A stretch of DNA of 64,000 nt from Eubacterium sp. (GTDB lineage Bacteria; Bacillota; Clostridia; Lachnospirales; Lachnospiraceae): the NCBI GenBank assembly GCA_024690665.1, contig JAILOU010000051.1, forward strand, positions 56,399 through 120,398. The letters run 5' to 3'. A model generated the notes under the pieces. It did no database searches and was not told the DNA's origin. It saw nothing but the letters and a program-made list of their open reading frames with translations. A program made the translations under genes and the position numbers. Positions 52,322 through 61,029 of the stretch are shown piece by piece (positions within the stretch are counted from its first letter, which is position 1; the number at the start of each line of letters is the position of its first letter).

Positions 52322-54066
52322 TTAAGACAAGATTGATTAAATTATTATCCCACGCAAAAAAATATATTGTCTATCAGGTGCTGTGGCAGTGGCTTGCACT
52401 GATTTGTCAAATCGTGATTTTAAGTGGAATTGCACGCGTTATCGGACGATTATATAAGGGAACATTAACGACGGATATGCTTTTATATGTAGTCTGTCAG
52501 ATAGTAATTGCAATTGTTTTAAGATTCGTATTTGATTTTTTGGCTACAAAAGCATCTTATGCAGCGAGCGTTGATGTGAAGAAAATATTGCGCGTAAAGA
52601 TTTATGAAAAGTTGTTGTCGCTTGGAGCTTCTTATCGGGAGAAAGTCTCGTCGGCAGAGATTGTGCAGATGTCGGTCGAAGGCGTAGAACAGCTTGAAAT
52701 CTATTTTGGAAAATATTTATCGCAGCTGTTTTATTCGCTACTTGCACCAATAACGTTATTTGTGATTTTGGTACGGGTAAATGCACCGGCGGCTATTGTT
52801 TTGTTGATTTGCGTACCACTGATACCGGTTTCGATTGTGGCAGTACAAAAGATTGCAAAGCGTCTGCTTAGTAAATACTGGGGGATCTATACCGGACTCG
52901 GGGATAGTTTTCTTGAGAATTTGCAAGGGCTCGTTACGCTTAAAATCTTTGGAGCGGATGATCGTAAGGCAGTTCAGATGGATGAGCAGTCAGAACATTT
53001 TCGTAAAATTACCATGAAAGTATTAACCATGCAGTTAAATTCAACGAGTGTGATGGATATAGTTGCATACGCGGGAGCGGCTGTTGGTATGGTAGTTGTT
53101 ATATTTCAGTTTCTTGCTGGTAATGTTGATGCGGAAGGTGCCGTTCGTATTATTCTTCTTGCATCAGAATTTTTTATTCCGCTTAGATTACTGGGGTCTT
53201 TCTTTCATATTGCCATGAATGGTATGGCAGCGTCTGATAAGATCTTTGCATTTTTGGATTTGGAAGAACCAATAAGTGGCAGTGAGCAGGCATTTGCTGA
53301 TGGCTATGACATTTCCTTTCAAAATGTTATCTACAGTTATGACGGTGAGAGAAATGTCTTAAAGGGCATTGATCTTGAGATTGCTAAAGGATCACTTGTG
53401 TCTGTTGTGGGAGCTTCCGGCTGTGGTAAGAGTACAATTGCCGGTGTTTTAATGGGCAAAAACAAAGGATATGCAGGAAGCATTAAACTTGGTGGAACGG
53501 AGCTTAGGGAAGCGTCAGAAGAAAGTTTAATGCTTCAAATTACGCTGGTTACCCATGAAAGTTACCTGTTCGGTGGAAGTGTAAGAGAGAATCTGTTGCT
53601 TGGTAAACCGGAAGCAAGTGAACAAGAGATGGAAGATGCTCTTAAAAAGGTGAATTTATATGGATTTTTGCAGGAAAATGAGGGCCTTGATACGATGCTA
53701 AGCGAACAGGCAGCGAACCTTTCGGGGGGACAGCGTCAAAGACTTGCACTTGCAAGGGCGCTTCTTCATGATTCGCCGGTGTATATCTTTGATGAAGCTA
53801 CTTCGAATATCGATGTGGAAAGTGAAGAACTGATTATGAAGGTCGTTCATGAACTTGCAAGGGTAAAATCAGTCATTTTAATTTCGCATCGTCTGGCCAA
53901 TGTAACTACCTCGGACAAAATCTATATGTTAAATGGAGGCGGTGTTAAGCAGGCCGGGACCCATGAGCAGCTTATGAAAGCTGACGGTCCCTATGCGACC
54001 CTCTATCGAAAGCAGCAAGAACTTGAAGTTTACCGTAATACGGTAAAAGGAGGAGCAGATGAATAA
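52318..54066 (+). CDS. ABC exporter half-transporter, first of a pair
   Basis: This 582-residue protein fuses a six-helix ABC membrane domain with an ATPase: Walker A GASGCGKST, signature LSGGQRQR, Walker B VYIFDEATS with catalytic glutamate. It resembles CydD/CydC-like and multidrug half-transporters. It lies at the end of the haem operon, overlapping the ATPase by ATGA and the next exporter by 8 bases. ABC exporter pairs also follow streptococcal haem operons. It may export excess haem or porphyrin, or a thiol or haem-linked product; this is inference. Confidence 0.88.
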   Translation: MIKTRLIKLLSHAKKYIVYQVLWQWLALICQIVILSGIARVIGRLYKGTLTTDMLLYVVCQIVIAIVLRFVFDFLATKASYAASVDVKKILRVKIYEKLLSLGASYREKVSSAEIVQMSVEGVEQLEIYFGKYLSQLFYSLLAPITLFVILVRVNAPAAIVLLICVPLIPVSIVAVQKIAKRLLSKYWGIYTGLGDSFLENLQGLVTLKIFGADDRKAVQMDEQSEHFRKITMKVLTMQLNSTSVMDIVAYAGAAVGMVVVIFQFLAGNVDAEGAVRIILLASEFFIPLRLLGSFFHIAMNGMAASDKIFAFLDLEEPISGSEQAFADGYDISFQNVIYSYDGERNVLKGIDLEIAKGSLVSVVGASGCGKSTIAGVLMGKNKGYAGSIKLGGTELREASEESLMLQITLVTHESYLFGGSVRENLLLGKPEASEQEMEDALKKVNLYGFLQENEGLDTMLSEQAANLSGGQRQRLALARALLHDSPVYIFDEATSNIDVESEELIMKVVHELARVKSVILISHRLANVTTSDKIYMLNGGGVKQAGTHEQLMKADGPYATLYRKQQELEVYRNTVKGGADE

Positions 54067-55765
54067 CGACAAGACAAGACGAAGTGGTCTTAAGATTATG
54101 CTTAGACTGATTGGACTGGTGAAACCGCTTCTTCCGATTATGTTACTGGCAATTTTATTAGGCGTGATAGGATATCTGTGCGCTATATTTTTAACGATAC
54201 TTGCAGCCGGTGAGATTGTGAAAATTATGGAAGAATTAGCAGTTATAAGTGCAGGAAGCGTAACCGGTATTTTAACCGATATGACAATAAAAAGTGGCTG
54301 TGTCTTTTTAGTTGTGATGGGAGTTGCACGTGGATTTTTACATTACGGAGAGCAGTATTGCAATCATTTTATTGCGTTTAAGTTGCTTGCGATACTGAGA
54401 CATAAAGTTTTTGCGGCGCTTCGAAGATTGTGTCCGGCAAAATTAGAGGGCAGTGAAAAAGGTAATCTGATTTCGCTCATTACATCAGATGTGGAACTTT
54501 TGGAAGTGTTTTATGCGCACACAATATCGCCAATTGCAATTGCGATTATTATCAGTGTATTTATGACAATATTTATCGGTAGTTTTCATTGGATGGCAGG
54601 TGTTTTAGCGGCTGTAGCATATCTTGTAGTAGGAGCATTACTTCCTCTTACACTCGGGAAAAAAGGTGCTGACGCGGGAATGCGTTACCGTGAGAAATTC
54701 GGAGCGTTAAACAGTTATGTGCTTGACTCTTTGCATGGTATTGATGAAACCATACAGTACCATAATTCGCAGGATAGAAAGGAACAGATTATTCATCGCT
54801 CTGAGCAGCTTGGACAAGATCAAAAACAGCTTAATCTTCTTGAGAGTATGCAGCGTTCTGCGACGAATCTTTTGGTGCTGGTCTTTTCGCTGATAATGCT
54901 GATTATGATGATTGGTCGTTATCAACTTGGAGAGGCTGATTTTTCACAAGTTTTTTTGGCAACGGTATCTATGATGGGGTCATTTGGACCGGTGATTGCA
55001 CTTTCTAATTTATCTAATAATTTGAATCAGACGCTGGCTTGTGGTGAGCGTGTATTGCATTTGCTGGAAGAAGAACCACAGGTTGAAGAAGTGCCGGGGG
55101 ATGATGTTCTTCGGTTTGATGAAGCGAGTGCCGGGGAGGTTACATTTGCTTATGAAAAAGAGACGATCTTAAAGGATTTTTCATTTCGGATGAAACAGGG
55201 ACAAATCATTGGAATTCATGGTCCGAGCGGATGCGGAAAGTCTACGCTGTTAAAACTTTTAATGCGGTTTTGGGATGTACAAAAGGGAGAAATCGTGATA
55301 TCGGGTAAGAATATAAAGACGCTTCCGACAGGAGCACTACGAAGACTTCAAACCTATGTAACGCAAGAGACCTATCTGTTTCATGATACGATTGCGAATA
55401 ATATCAGTCTTGGCAATCCTAATGTGACAAGACAGCAGATTATAAATGCTGCGAAGAAAGCTTCTATTCATGAGACGATTCTATCATTTCCTGATGGCTA
55501 TGATACGATGGTAGGGGAACTTGGTACAACCCTATCTGGCGGGGAACGTCAAAGAATCGGAATTGCAAGGGCTTTTTTAAGTGATAGCGAATTTTGGTTG
55601 TTGGACGAGCCAACTTCTAATCTGGACGCACTTAATGAAGGCATCATATTAAAGAGCTTAAAAGAACATGCCAAAAAGCGTTCAATTCTGCTGGTTTCTC
55701 ACAGACGTTCGACGCTTAACATTGCAGATGAGATTTTTGAGATGAGTCAGGGGCGGATTTCTTAA
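54059..55765 (+). CDS. ABC exporter half-transporter, second of a pair
   Basis: This 568-residue half-transporter has an N-terminal membrane domain and an ATPase with Walker A GPSGCGKST, signature LSGGERQR and Walker B FWLLDEPTS with intact glutamate. It is probably the heterodimer partner of the preceding gene, which it overlaps. It ends the operon: its stop codon overlaps the stop of a ZIP transporter gene on the other strand by four bases, leaving no room for a terminator of its own. Confidence 0.88.
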   Translation: MNNDKTRRSGLKIMLRLIGLVKPLLPIMLLAILLGVIGYLCAIFLTILAAGEIVKIMEELAVISAGSVTGILTDMTIKSGCVFLVVMGVARGFLHYGEQYCNHFIAFKLLAILRHKVFAALRRLCPAKLEGSEKGNLISLITSDVELLEVFYAHTISPIAIAIIISVFMTIFIGSFHWMAGVLAAVAYLVVGALLPLTLGKKGADAGMRYREKFGALNSYVLDSLHGIDETIQYHNSQDRKEQIIHRSEQLGQDQKQLNLLESMQRSATNLLVLVFSLIMLIMMIGRYQLGEADFSQVFLATVSMMGSFGPVIALSNLSNNLNQTLACGERVLHLLEEEPQVEEVPGDDVLRFDEASAGEVTFAYEKETILKDFSFRMKQGQIIGIHGPSGCGKSTLLKLLMRFWDVQKGEIVISGKNIKTLPTGALRRLQTYVTQETYLFHDTIANNISLGNPNVTRQQIINAAKKASIHETILSFPDGYDTMVGELGTTLSGGERQRIGIARAFLSDSEFWLLDEPTSNLDALNEGIILKSLKEHAKKRSILLVSHRRSTLNIADEIFEMSQGRIS

Positions 55766-56547
55766 GACAGCGCAACATCTAACGTCATCATAATAGAAAA
55801 ACCGAGTGCGAATAATAATACACCGACGTTGGAGTGGCGTTTTCCGCCGGCTGTTTCCGGGATCAGTTCTTCAACGACAACATAAAGCATTGCACCGGCT
55901 GCAAAGCATAGAAGATATGGAAGAGCCGGAACTAAAATGCCGGACAGTCCAATGGTTGCCAGTGCGGCAAGGGGTTCTACAACGCCGGATATAATGCCAA
56001 GAATAAACGATTTTTTCTTGGTAGTTCCTTCCGAGCAAAGAGGCATACTGATAATGGCGCCTTCCGGAAAGTTTTGAATGGCAATTCCAAGAGAGAGCGA
56101 TAAGGCTGCTGCCAGGGTAATACTGCTATGTCCGTGAATCCAGCCGGAGTAAACGACTCCTACGGCGATTCCTTCTGGAATATTGTGGATTGTGACTGCA
56201 AGTACAAGCATGGCACGGCGACTTAAGCGGGAGGAAAGACCTTCCGCTTTTTGACTTCCAAGATGTAGATGCGGTGTTATGGTATCTAAGAGCAGTAAGA
56301 ATAAGATGCCCAGCCAAAAACCAATCACGGCAGGAAGAAAAGCCATTCTTCCATAAGACGCACATTGCTCAATAGCCGGTATAATCAAACTCCATACAGA
56401 TGCAGCCACCATGACTCCGGCAGCGAACCCAATCAGTCCTTTTTGTACATTTTCTTTTAGTTGTCGTTTCATGGCAAAGACACATCCCGCTCCAAGGGTG
56501 GTTCCGAGAAACGGGATGAGAATGCCTTCTATTACCTGAATATTCAT
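55762..56547 (-). CDS. ZIP-family metal transporter
   Basis: This 261-residue protein has about eight TM helices and the ZIP metal-site motifs HNIPEGIAVGVVYSG and NFPEGAIISMPL in its fourth and fifth helices; the second has Asn-Phe in place of His-Asn. ZIP proteins import Zn, Fe or Mn. ACAGGGAG precedes the ATG on the minus strand. It is convergent with the haem operon. The neighbourhood of a DtxR-like regulator makes an iron or manganese role plausible, but no matching box was seen upstream of it. Confidence 0.88.
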   Translation of the reverse strand: MNIQVIEGILIPFLGTTLGAGCVFAMKRQLKENVQKGLIGFAAGVMVAASVWSLIIPAIEQCASYGRMAFLPAVIGFWLGILFLLLLDTITPHLHLGSQKAEGLSSRLSRRAMLVLAVTIHNIPEGIAVGVVYSGWIHGHSSITLAAALSLSLGIAIQNFPEGAIISMPLCSEGTTKKKSFILGIISGVVEPLAALATIGLSGILVPALPYLLCFAAGAMLYVVVEELIPETAGGKRHSNVGVLLFALGFSIMMTLDVALS

Positions 56548-56676
56548 TTTTACTCCCTGTTGTTAAGATAATAATTGTATTATAACATTTACGGGTAGTT
56601 ATAACAAACTATAATTTGACATGCGAACCCGCGGTGGTATACTTAAATAAAAAGATAAAGAAAAAGGGGATTTATG

Positions 56677-57327
56677 ATGGCACTAGCTAATGAGACTTAT
56701 AAAGAATTATCAATTAAAGAATTTACAAAAGCTGCAGAAAAGTATGAGACAGATAAAGGCGGCGTTTATAAATTATGCAAGAAGGATTATCCGGATATCT
56801 TAAAAGAAATCGAAAAAGAAGATTTTCAGGATTTGTTAGATGCCGGATGTGGGCCGGCTCCGATGTTGTTTCTTTTGACAAAACAGTTTCCGCAAAAGCA
56901 TTATGTAGGAATTGATCTTACTGAGAAGATGATTGAGGTTGCCAGGAAAAAACAACTACCTAATACAGAATTATTTGTGGGGGACTGTGAGAATCTTCCA
57001 TTTGAAAGTGAGAGCTTTGATGTAGTAATATGCTCGATGTCTGCCCATCACTATCCGGAGATTGATCATTTTTACGAGTCTGCTTATCGGGTTCTTAGGC
57101 CGAATGGAAGACTTATCTTACGCGATATGACAGTTAAAAACAAGCTGGTCAGAGGATTTGTACGACATATTGAGATGCCGCTGATTCGAAAGACAGGACA
57201 TGGAGATGTAGATATGCTTCGGTGTGAAGATGTAAAAGCCGGCATGGAAAAAGCCGGCTTTAGGGTACTTACTTGTGAAGCACGTGAACATATGAGATTA
57301 CATGCCGTTGCCAGAAAAGCAATTTAA
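56677..57327 (+). CDS. Class I SAM-dependent methyltransferase
   Basis: This 216-residue protein has the SAM-binding motif LLDAGCGPAPMLFLL, acidic loop YVGIDLTEKMIEVARKK, and motif II DVVICSMSAHHYPEIDHFYESAYRVLRPNGRLILRD in pieces typical of UbiE/Methyltransf_11 enzymes. The substrate is unknown. I prefer the ATG at 56677, six bases after GGGGA, to one three bases upstream. It appears to be monocistronic and convergent with a glycosyltransferase gene, overlapping it by 30 bases at the 3' ends. Confidence 0.87.
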   Translation: MALANETYKELSIKEFTKAAEKYETDKGGVYKLCKKDYPDILKEIEKEDFQDLLDAGCGPAPMLFLLTKQFPQKHYVGIDLTEKMIEVARKKQLPNTELFVGDCENLPFESESFDVVICSMSAHHYPEIDHFYESAYRVLRPNGRLILRDMTVKNKLVRGFVRHIEMPLIRKTGHGDVDMLRCEDVKAGMEKAGFRVLTCEAREHMRLHAVARKAI

Positions 57328-58500
57328 GATGTTTTTGGCAATCTGCGTCCAGGAAATCCGGCTGACATCGCATGGAGTGGTAGTGGATGTAATTGATTCT
57401 TGTAGCGCAGCAGCAAGTCGCTGCTCAAAGGCAGGCAGTTCATCGGCAACCGGTTCGTCGGTGTTTTGAATGGTTGGCAGGGTGACATAAGAGATAGTGG
57501 CATTGTCGGTTGATGCACTTAGCCAGTCTTGTACGCCCGGAAGATCCGTTATGACAACGCGAAGTCCGCAGGCGAGTGCTTCTACAGCAGTTAACGGAAT
57601 TCCTTCATAAAAAGAAGGAAGAACAAAGATATCACATTTGTTATAATATGGAATTAATTCTTCGTGGGATAATCGTCCGGTGAAGATTGCTTTATAAGGA
57701 AGTGTATTGGCCAATTTTTCGATGGCTAGTGCTTCCTTTTTGTTTCCGCTGCTTCCGACAAAGTAAAATTCTAACTTGTCTTTTGGCTTGTCTAATAAAG
57801 CAATTGCCCTAAGCAGGCTAAACAGACCTTTTTTCCCGGCAATCTTGCCGACATAGATAATACGCGTAACGCCGTCATGAGGTCTTTGGTTTCGATTATA
57901 AAAAAGCTGGTTATTGTAACCCATGCCGAGCATAGTGATATGATCTGCCGGATACTGATACATAGTTATGACTTCGTTATATTGTGCTTTTTGCGGAACA
58001 AAGATATGGTCGAGGGCATGAATCTGCTTACGAATATATTCTCGCATCAAGTCTGTTTTTTTCATTTGACGAAGATCGGTATTATGACAAAAACCGAAGA
58101 TTGGAAGGTCGGGAAATGCTTCTCGTACGGTAGCCGTCAGAAGATACAGATGGTGACAAAGAATGAGATCCGGTTTAAATTCTTTTATCAGTGGTTTTAT
58201 CACATTCATAAACGCATTTTGAAACTGCTCGACCATATCTGATGTCATATCGCAGTAACGCGTACTTGTATAGGGCATTTCATCGGACATACCGACAACC
58301 GGAAATGGTAGTTCATCCGATTCAAAGTAAACCGGATGAAAAGAGGTGTTTTGAGGAAGGGTAAAGTTGTCTTCCATGGTAATTCCAGCGACGATAGCCT
58401 GGTTATGGCCAAGTTTGGCAAACTGCTTTGTCAGTTCATATAGATATACGCCGCTTCCGGTATTGCCGGGTTTTTGCGCAATAATACTTAAGATATTCAT
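57298..58500 (-). CDS. GT4-family glycosyltransferase
   Basis: This 400-residue GT-B enzyme starts MNILSIIAQKPGNTGSGVYL and has the C-terminal donor-site motif FVLPSFYEGIPLTAVEALACG typical of family 4 glycosyltransferases. It lies alone, away from the glycan cluster at 1-20 kb. The start at 58500 is supported by AAAGGAG on the minus strand; the frame is open up to 58560. It may act on a lipid, a surface glycan or a small acceptor; no neighbouring gene decides this. Confidence 0.88.
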   Translation of the reverse strand: MNILSIIAQKPGNTGSGVYLYELTKQFAKLGHNQAIVAGITMEDNFTLPQNTSFHPVYFESDELPFPVVGMSDEMPYTSTRYCDMTSDMVEQFQNAFMNVIKPLIKEFKPDLILCHHLYLLTATVREAFPDLPIFGFCHNTDLRQMKKTDLMREYIRKQIHALDHIFVPQKAQYNEVITMYQYPADHITMLGMGYNNQLFYNRNQRPHDGVTRIIYVGKIAGKKGLFSLLRAIALLDKPKDKLEFYFVGSSGNKKEALAIEKLANTLPYKAIFTGRLSHEELIPYYNKCDIFVLPSFYEGIPLTAVEALACGLRVVITDLPGVQDWLSASTDNATISYVTLPTIQNTDEPVADELPAFEQRLAAALQESITSTTTPCDVSRISWTQIAKNILNCFSGNGM

Positions 58501-58636
58501 AAAGTAGCTCCTTTGGTGAAATGATGCACTCATTATAGTATAAATAACCAGGGCGGACAAATGTATTCTATACGAATGAATACCGGTTATGATAGAATGG
58601 AAACATCGAAAACAATATAAGGAAGAAGGGTGAATG

Positions 58637-59254
58637 ATGGGATATAAGAATTATTCTTTGACAGGATTTACTGAGGACGTGGCATCTGCTAAACCGGCTC
58701 CGGGCGGCGGTGGTGTCAGTGCTTTTGTCGGCGCACTTGCAATCTCGCTTGGCAATATGGTTGGAGAGCTGACGGTTGGAAAGAAAAAGTATCAGGATGT
58801 AGAAGAACAGATACAAGAAATGATGCAAAAAGCGAAGTCGCTTCAGAAGGAACTGTTAGAATTAATTGATGCAGATGAAGAATGCTTTCTGCCACTTGCC
58901 AAGGCATATGGTCTTCCAAAAGATCATCCATCAAGACAGATTATTATGGAAGAAGCATTACAGACGGCTTGTACAGCGCCGATGGATATCATGCGAGCCT
59001 GTGCAAAGAGTATTGATTTAATAGAAGGATTTGCCAAGAAAGGATCGAAGATGGCAATATCGGATGCAGGATGTGCGGCGGTTCTCGCCAAGGCGGCATT
59101 ACAGGCCGCTGTTATGAACGTATATATCAATGCAAAATCTATGAAGGATCGAAAGTATGCGACCGGTCTTATCAATGATGCAGACCATCTGCTTATGGAA
59201 TACTGCGAGAAAGCAGATACAATCTATCAGAAAGTAACAGAGGAAATCAGATAA
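58637..59254 (+). CDS. fchA: Methenyl-THF cyclohydrolase (cyclodeaminase/cyclohydrolase family)
   Basis: This 205-residue protein belongs to the FTCD-C/FchA family. The N-terminus has the glycine-rich AKPAPGGGGVSAFVGALA segment, and the rest is helical as in the family. FchA converts 5,10-methenyl-THF and 10-formyl-THF. It is directly followed, one base later, by folD, a gene order known from acetogenic Clostridia. I prefer ATG 58637 to 58634 by its spacing from GAAGGG. With fhs at 26.9 kb it completes the formate-to-methylene-THF steps. Confidence 0.87.
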   Translation: MGYKNYSLTGFTEDVASAKPAPGGGGVSAFVGALAISLGNMVGELTVGKKKYQDVEEQIQEMMQKAKSLQKELLELIDADEECFLPLAKAYGLPKDHPSRQIIMEEALQTACTAPMDIMRACAKSIDLIEGFAKKGSKMAISDAGCAAVLAKAALQAAVMNVYINAKSMKDRKYATGLINDADHLLMEYCEKADTIYQKVTEEIR

Positions 59255-59255
59255 C

Positions 59256-60104
59256 ATGGCAATATTATTAAAAGGAGCGCCGGTTGTACAAGCGCTCAAT
59301 AAGAAAATGGAAAAAGAAGTGGCTAAGCTTGCCACGAGAGGAATCACACCAACGCTTGCTATTTTGCGTGTGGGTGAGCGGGAGGATGATCTTGCATATG
59401 AACGAGGCGCTGTAAAACGCTGTGAAAAAGTTGGTGTGGCTGTCAAGAAGGTAATTTTGCCACATGATGTGCCGGCTGATGAGTTTTATCTAACCTTAGA
59501 GGAACTCAATCAGGACGAGGGGGTGCATGGTATTTTGATGTTTCGCCCGCTTCCGGAACAGATTGACAATGAAAAGGCGAGACAGATGCTTGAGCCTTCA
59601 AAAGATGTAGATGGTTGTACGGATGGATCGTTATCCGGTGTCTTTACAAATGCGCAGATTGGGTATGCGCCATGTACAGCACAGGCAGCACTTGAAATCC
59701 TAGACTATTATGGAGTACATCTGGAAGGAAAGAAAGTTGCAGTTTTAGGCCGCTCTCTAGTAGTTGGTAGACCGGTATCAATGATGCTTCTTCACAAGAA
59801 TGCAACGGTTGCAATTGCGCATTCAAAAAGTGTGGATGTTCCTGCAACAACAAAAAATGCAGATATTGTCATTGTGGGAATTGGTAAGATGGAAAGTATT
59901 GGACCTGAGTATTTTACAAAGGGACAGATTGTAATTGATGTCGGAATCGGATGGAATGATAAGAAAGAAAAGCTGTGTGGTGATGTCATGTTTGATGAGG
60001 TTAATTCACTGGTGTCTGCGATTACTCCGGTACCCGGTGGTGTTGGTGCGGTTACGACGGCTGTGCTGGTTTCTCATGTGGTTGAAGCAGCTATGAAAAA
60101 ATAA
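59256..60104 (+). CDS. folD: FolD-type methylene-THF dehydrogenase, cyclohydrolase residues changed
   Basis: This 282-residue protein is a FolD homologue with the usual two domains, DVDG at residues 117-120 and the NADP loop VLGRSLVVGRPVSMMLL. Ungapped comparison with the E. coli YVASKRKACEEVG motif gives YERGAVKRCEKVG: Tyr48 is kept but the catalytic lysine is Ala52. The essential glutamine of GILVQLPLP is Phe96 (GILMFRPLP). In studied FolD proteins that lysine is needed for cyclohydrolase but not dehydrogenase activity, so this one is probably a dehydrogenase only. The adjacent FchA would supply the missing step. Confidence 0.9.
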   Translation: MAILLKGAPVVQALNKKMEKEVAKLATRGITPTLAILRVGEREDDLAYERGAVKRCEKVGVAVKKVILPHDVPADEFYLTLEELNQDEGVHGILMFRPLPEQIDNEKARQMLEPSKDVDGCTDGSLSGVFTNAQIGYAPCTAQAALEILDYYGVHLEGKKVAVLGRSLVVGRPVSMMLLHKNATVAIAHSKSVDVPATTKNADIVIVGIGKMESIGPEYFTKGQIVIDVGIGWNDKKEKLCGDVMFDEVNSLVSAITPVPGGVGAVTTAVLVSHVVEAAMKK

Positions 60105-60191
60105 AAAAAACATAAAATTTTCACATCTTCATACAATCTTCACATAAGGCTGATACGATATGTCTACGTTAACATGATAATGGATGGTTTG

Positions 60192-60206
60192 CCTGAGATT
60201 CTCAGG
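60192..60206 (+). promoter_or_regulatory. Leader hairpin of the flagellin-like gene
   Basis: CCTGAGA-T-TCTCAGG is a perfect 7-1-7 dyad 22 bases before the ATG. It could be an mRNA hairpin affecting translation or an operator. Confidence 0.4.
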
Positions 60207-60228
60207 TCATTGTAGAAAGGGAATTCAC

Positions 60229-60978
60229 ATGGATGTTTCAAGCGTAAGCAGTAGTTATTATACGTATTCCAATTATTCTTCTTCAAGTAGTTATGCAACG
60301 GATGCAGCCGGAGCAACAATTGAGGAAGCAACTACAACTCAGACGAATGGAGCAGCAGTTGGCTCTGATAACATTACTTCAGCACAGTCGCTTCTTAATG
60401 TTTCAGATTCAGCACTGGCCAGTATTCAGGATTATCTGCAGTCAATCAGAGAACTTGCCGTACAGGCGTCAAATGCAACGCTTTCGGATTCGGATAAAGC
60501 GGCGATTCAGTCTCAGATTGAAGAATATCTTCAGGGAATTGCAGATGTGACAAGCAATACCACGTACAATACGCACAATCTTTTAGATGGAACGGATTCC
60601 GAGTATGAGATTGCAACAGACTCAGATGGCGGTTCTACAACTGTTACAACCGGGAATGCAACGTTAGATGCACTTGGTCTTACCGGCCTTGATGTTACTT
60701 CAGAGGATTTTGATATCTCTGTTATTGATGATGCTATTTCAACGGTTTCTTCTCTTCGTTCACAAGGTGGTGCGCAGTATAATGCACTGACTTATGCATA
60801 TAATATTAATCAGGACAAGCTTCTTCAGGAGGCTAAGGATGCAGATGAAGAGCTGGAACAGATGATTGAGACTTATCAAAGTCGTAAGAAACAAAATCAG
60901 TTAGAACAGTATCGAATTCAGATGCAGAAAAAACAGCAGGAAGCTCAGGAACAGACGGTAACGAATCTGTTTGTATAA
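60229..60978 (+). CDS. Short flagellin-like protein lacking the usual N-terminal D0 segment
   Basis: This 249-residue protein has a flagellin D1-like segment, LNVSDSALASIQDYLQSIRE and LAVQASNATLSDSDKAAIQ, then IADVTSNTTYNTHNLLDG. Its C-terminal half has a D1 counterpart (VIDDAISTVSSLRSQGGAQY, NALTYAYNIN). The usual start MRINHNxxALNAxR is absent and is replaced by a Ser/Tyr-rich leader (SSVSSSYYTYSNYSSSSSY), and the end is a charged Gln-rich tail. It may be a minor or non-polymerising flagellin relative or FlgL-like protein. No other flagellar gene is nearby. The ATG at 60229 follows AAAGGG. Confidence 0.75.
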   Translation: MDVSSVSSSYYTYSNYSSSSSYATDAAGATIEEATTTQTNGAAVGSDNITSAQSLLNVSDSALASIQDYLQSIRELAVQASNATLSDSDKAAIQSQIEEYLQGIADVTSNTTYNTHNLLDGTDSEYEIATDSDGGSTTVTTGNATLDALGLTGLDVTSEDFDISVIDDAISTVSSLRSQGGAQYNALTYAYNINQDKLLQEAKDADEELEQMIETYQSRKKQNQLEQYRIQMQKKQQEAQEQTVTNLFV

Positions 60979-60989
60979 AGGAATATAAT

Positions 60990-61029
60990 AAGATGGCACA
61001 AGGTCTAAGACGTTGCGCCATCTTTTTTT
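60990..61029 (+). terminator. Terminator after the flagellin-like gene
   Basis: AAGATGGC pairs with GCCATCTT and is followed by a run of T. It overlaps the 3' end of the convergent DMT gene. Confidence 0.8.

Noticed and set aside
60121..60170. SigD (flagellar sigma) promoter before the flagellin-like gene
   Set aside because: ACGATAT at 60155-60161 resembles the -10, but no TAAA lies at the right distance upstream.
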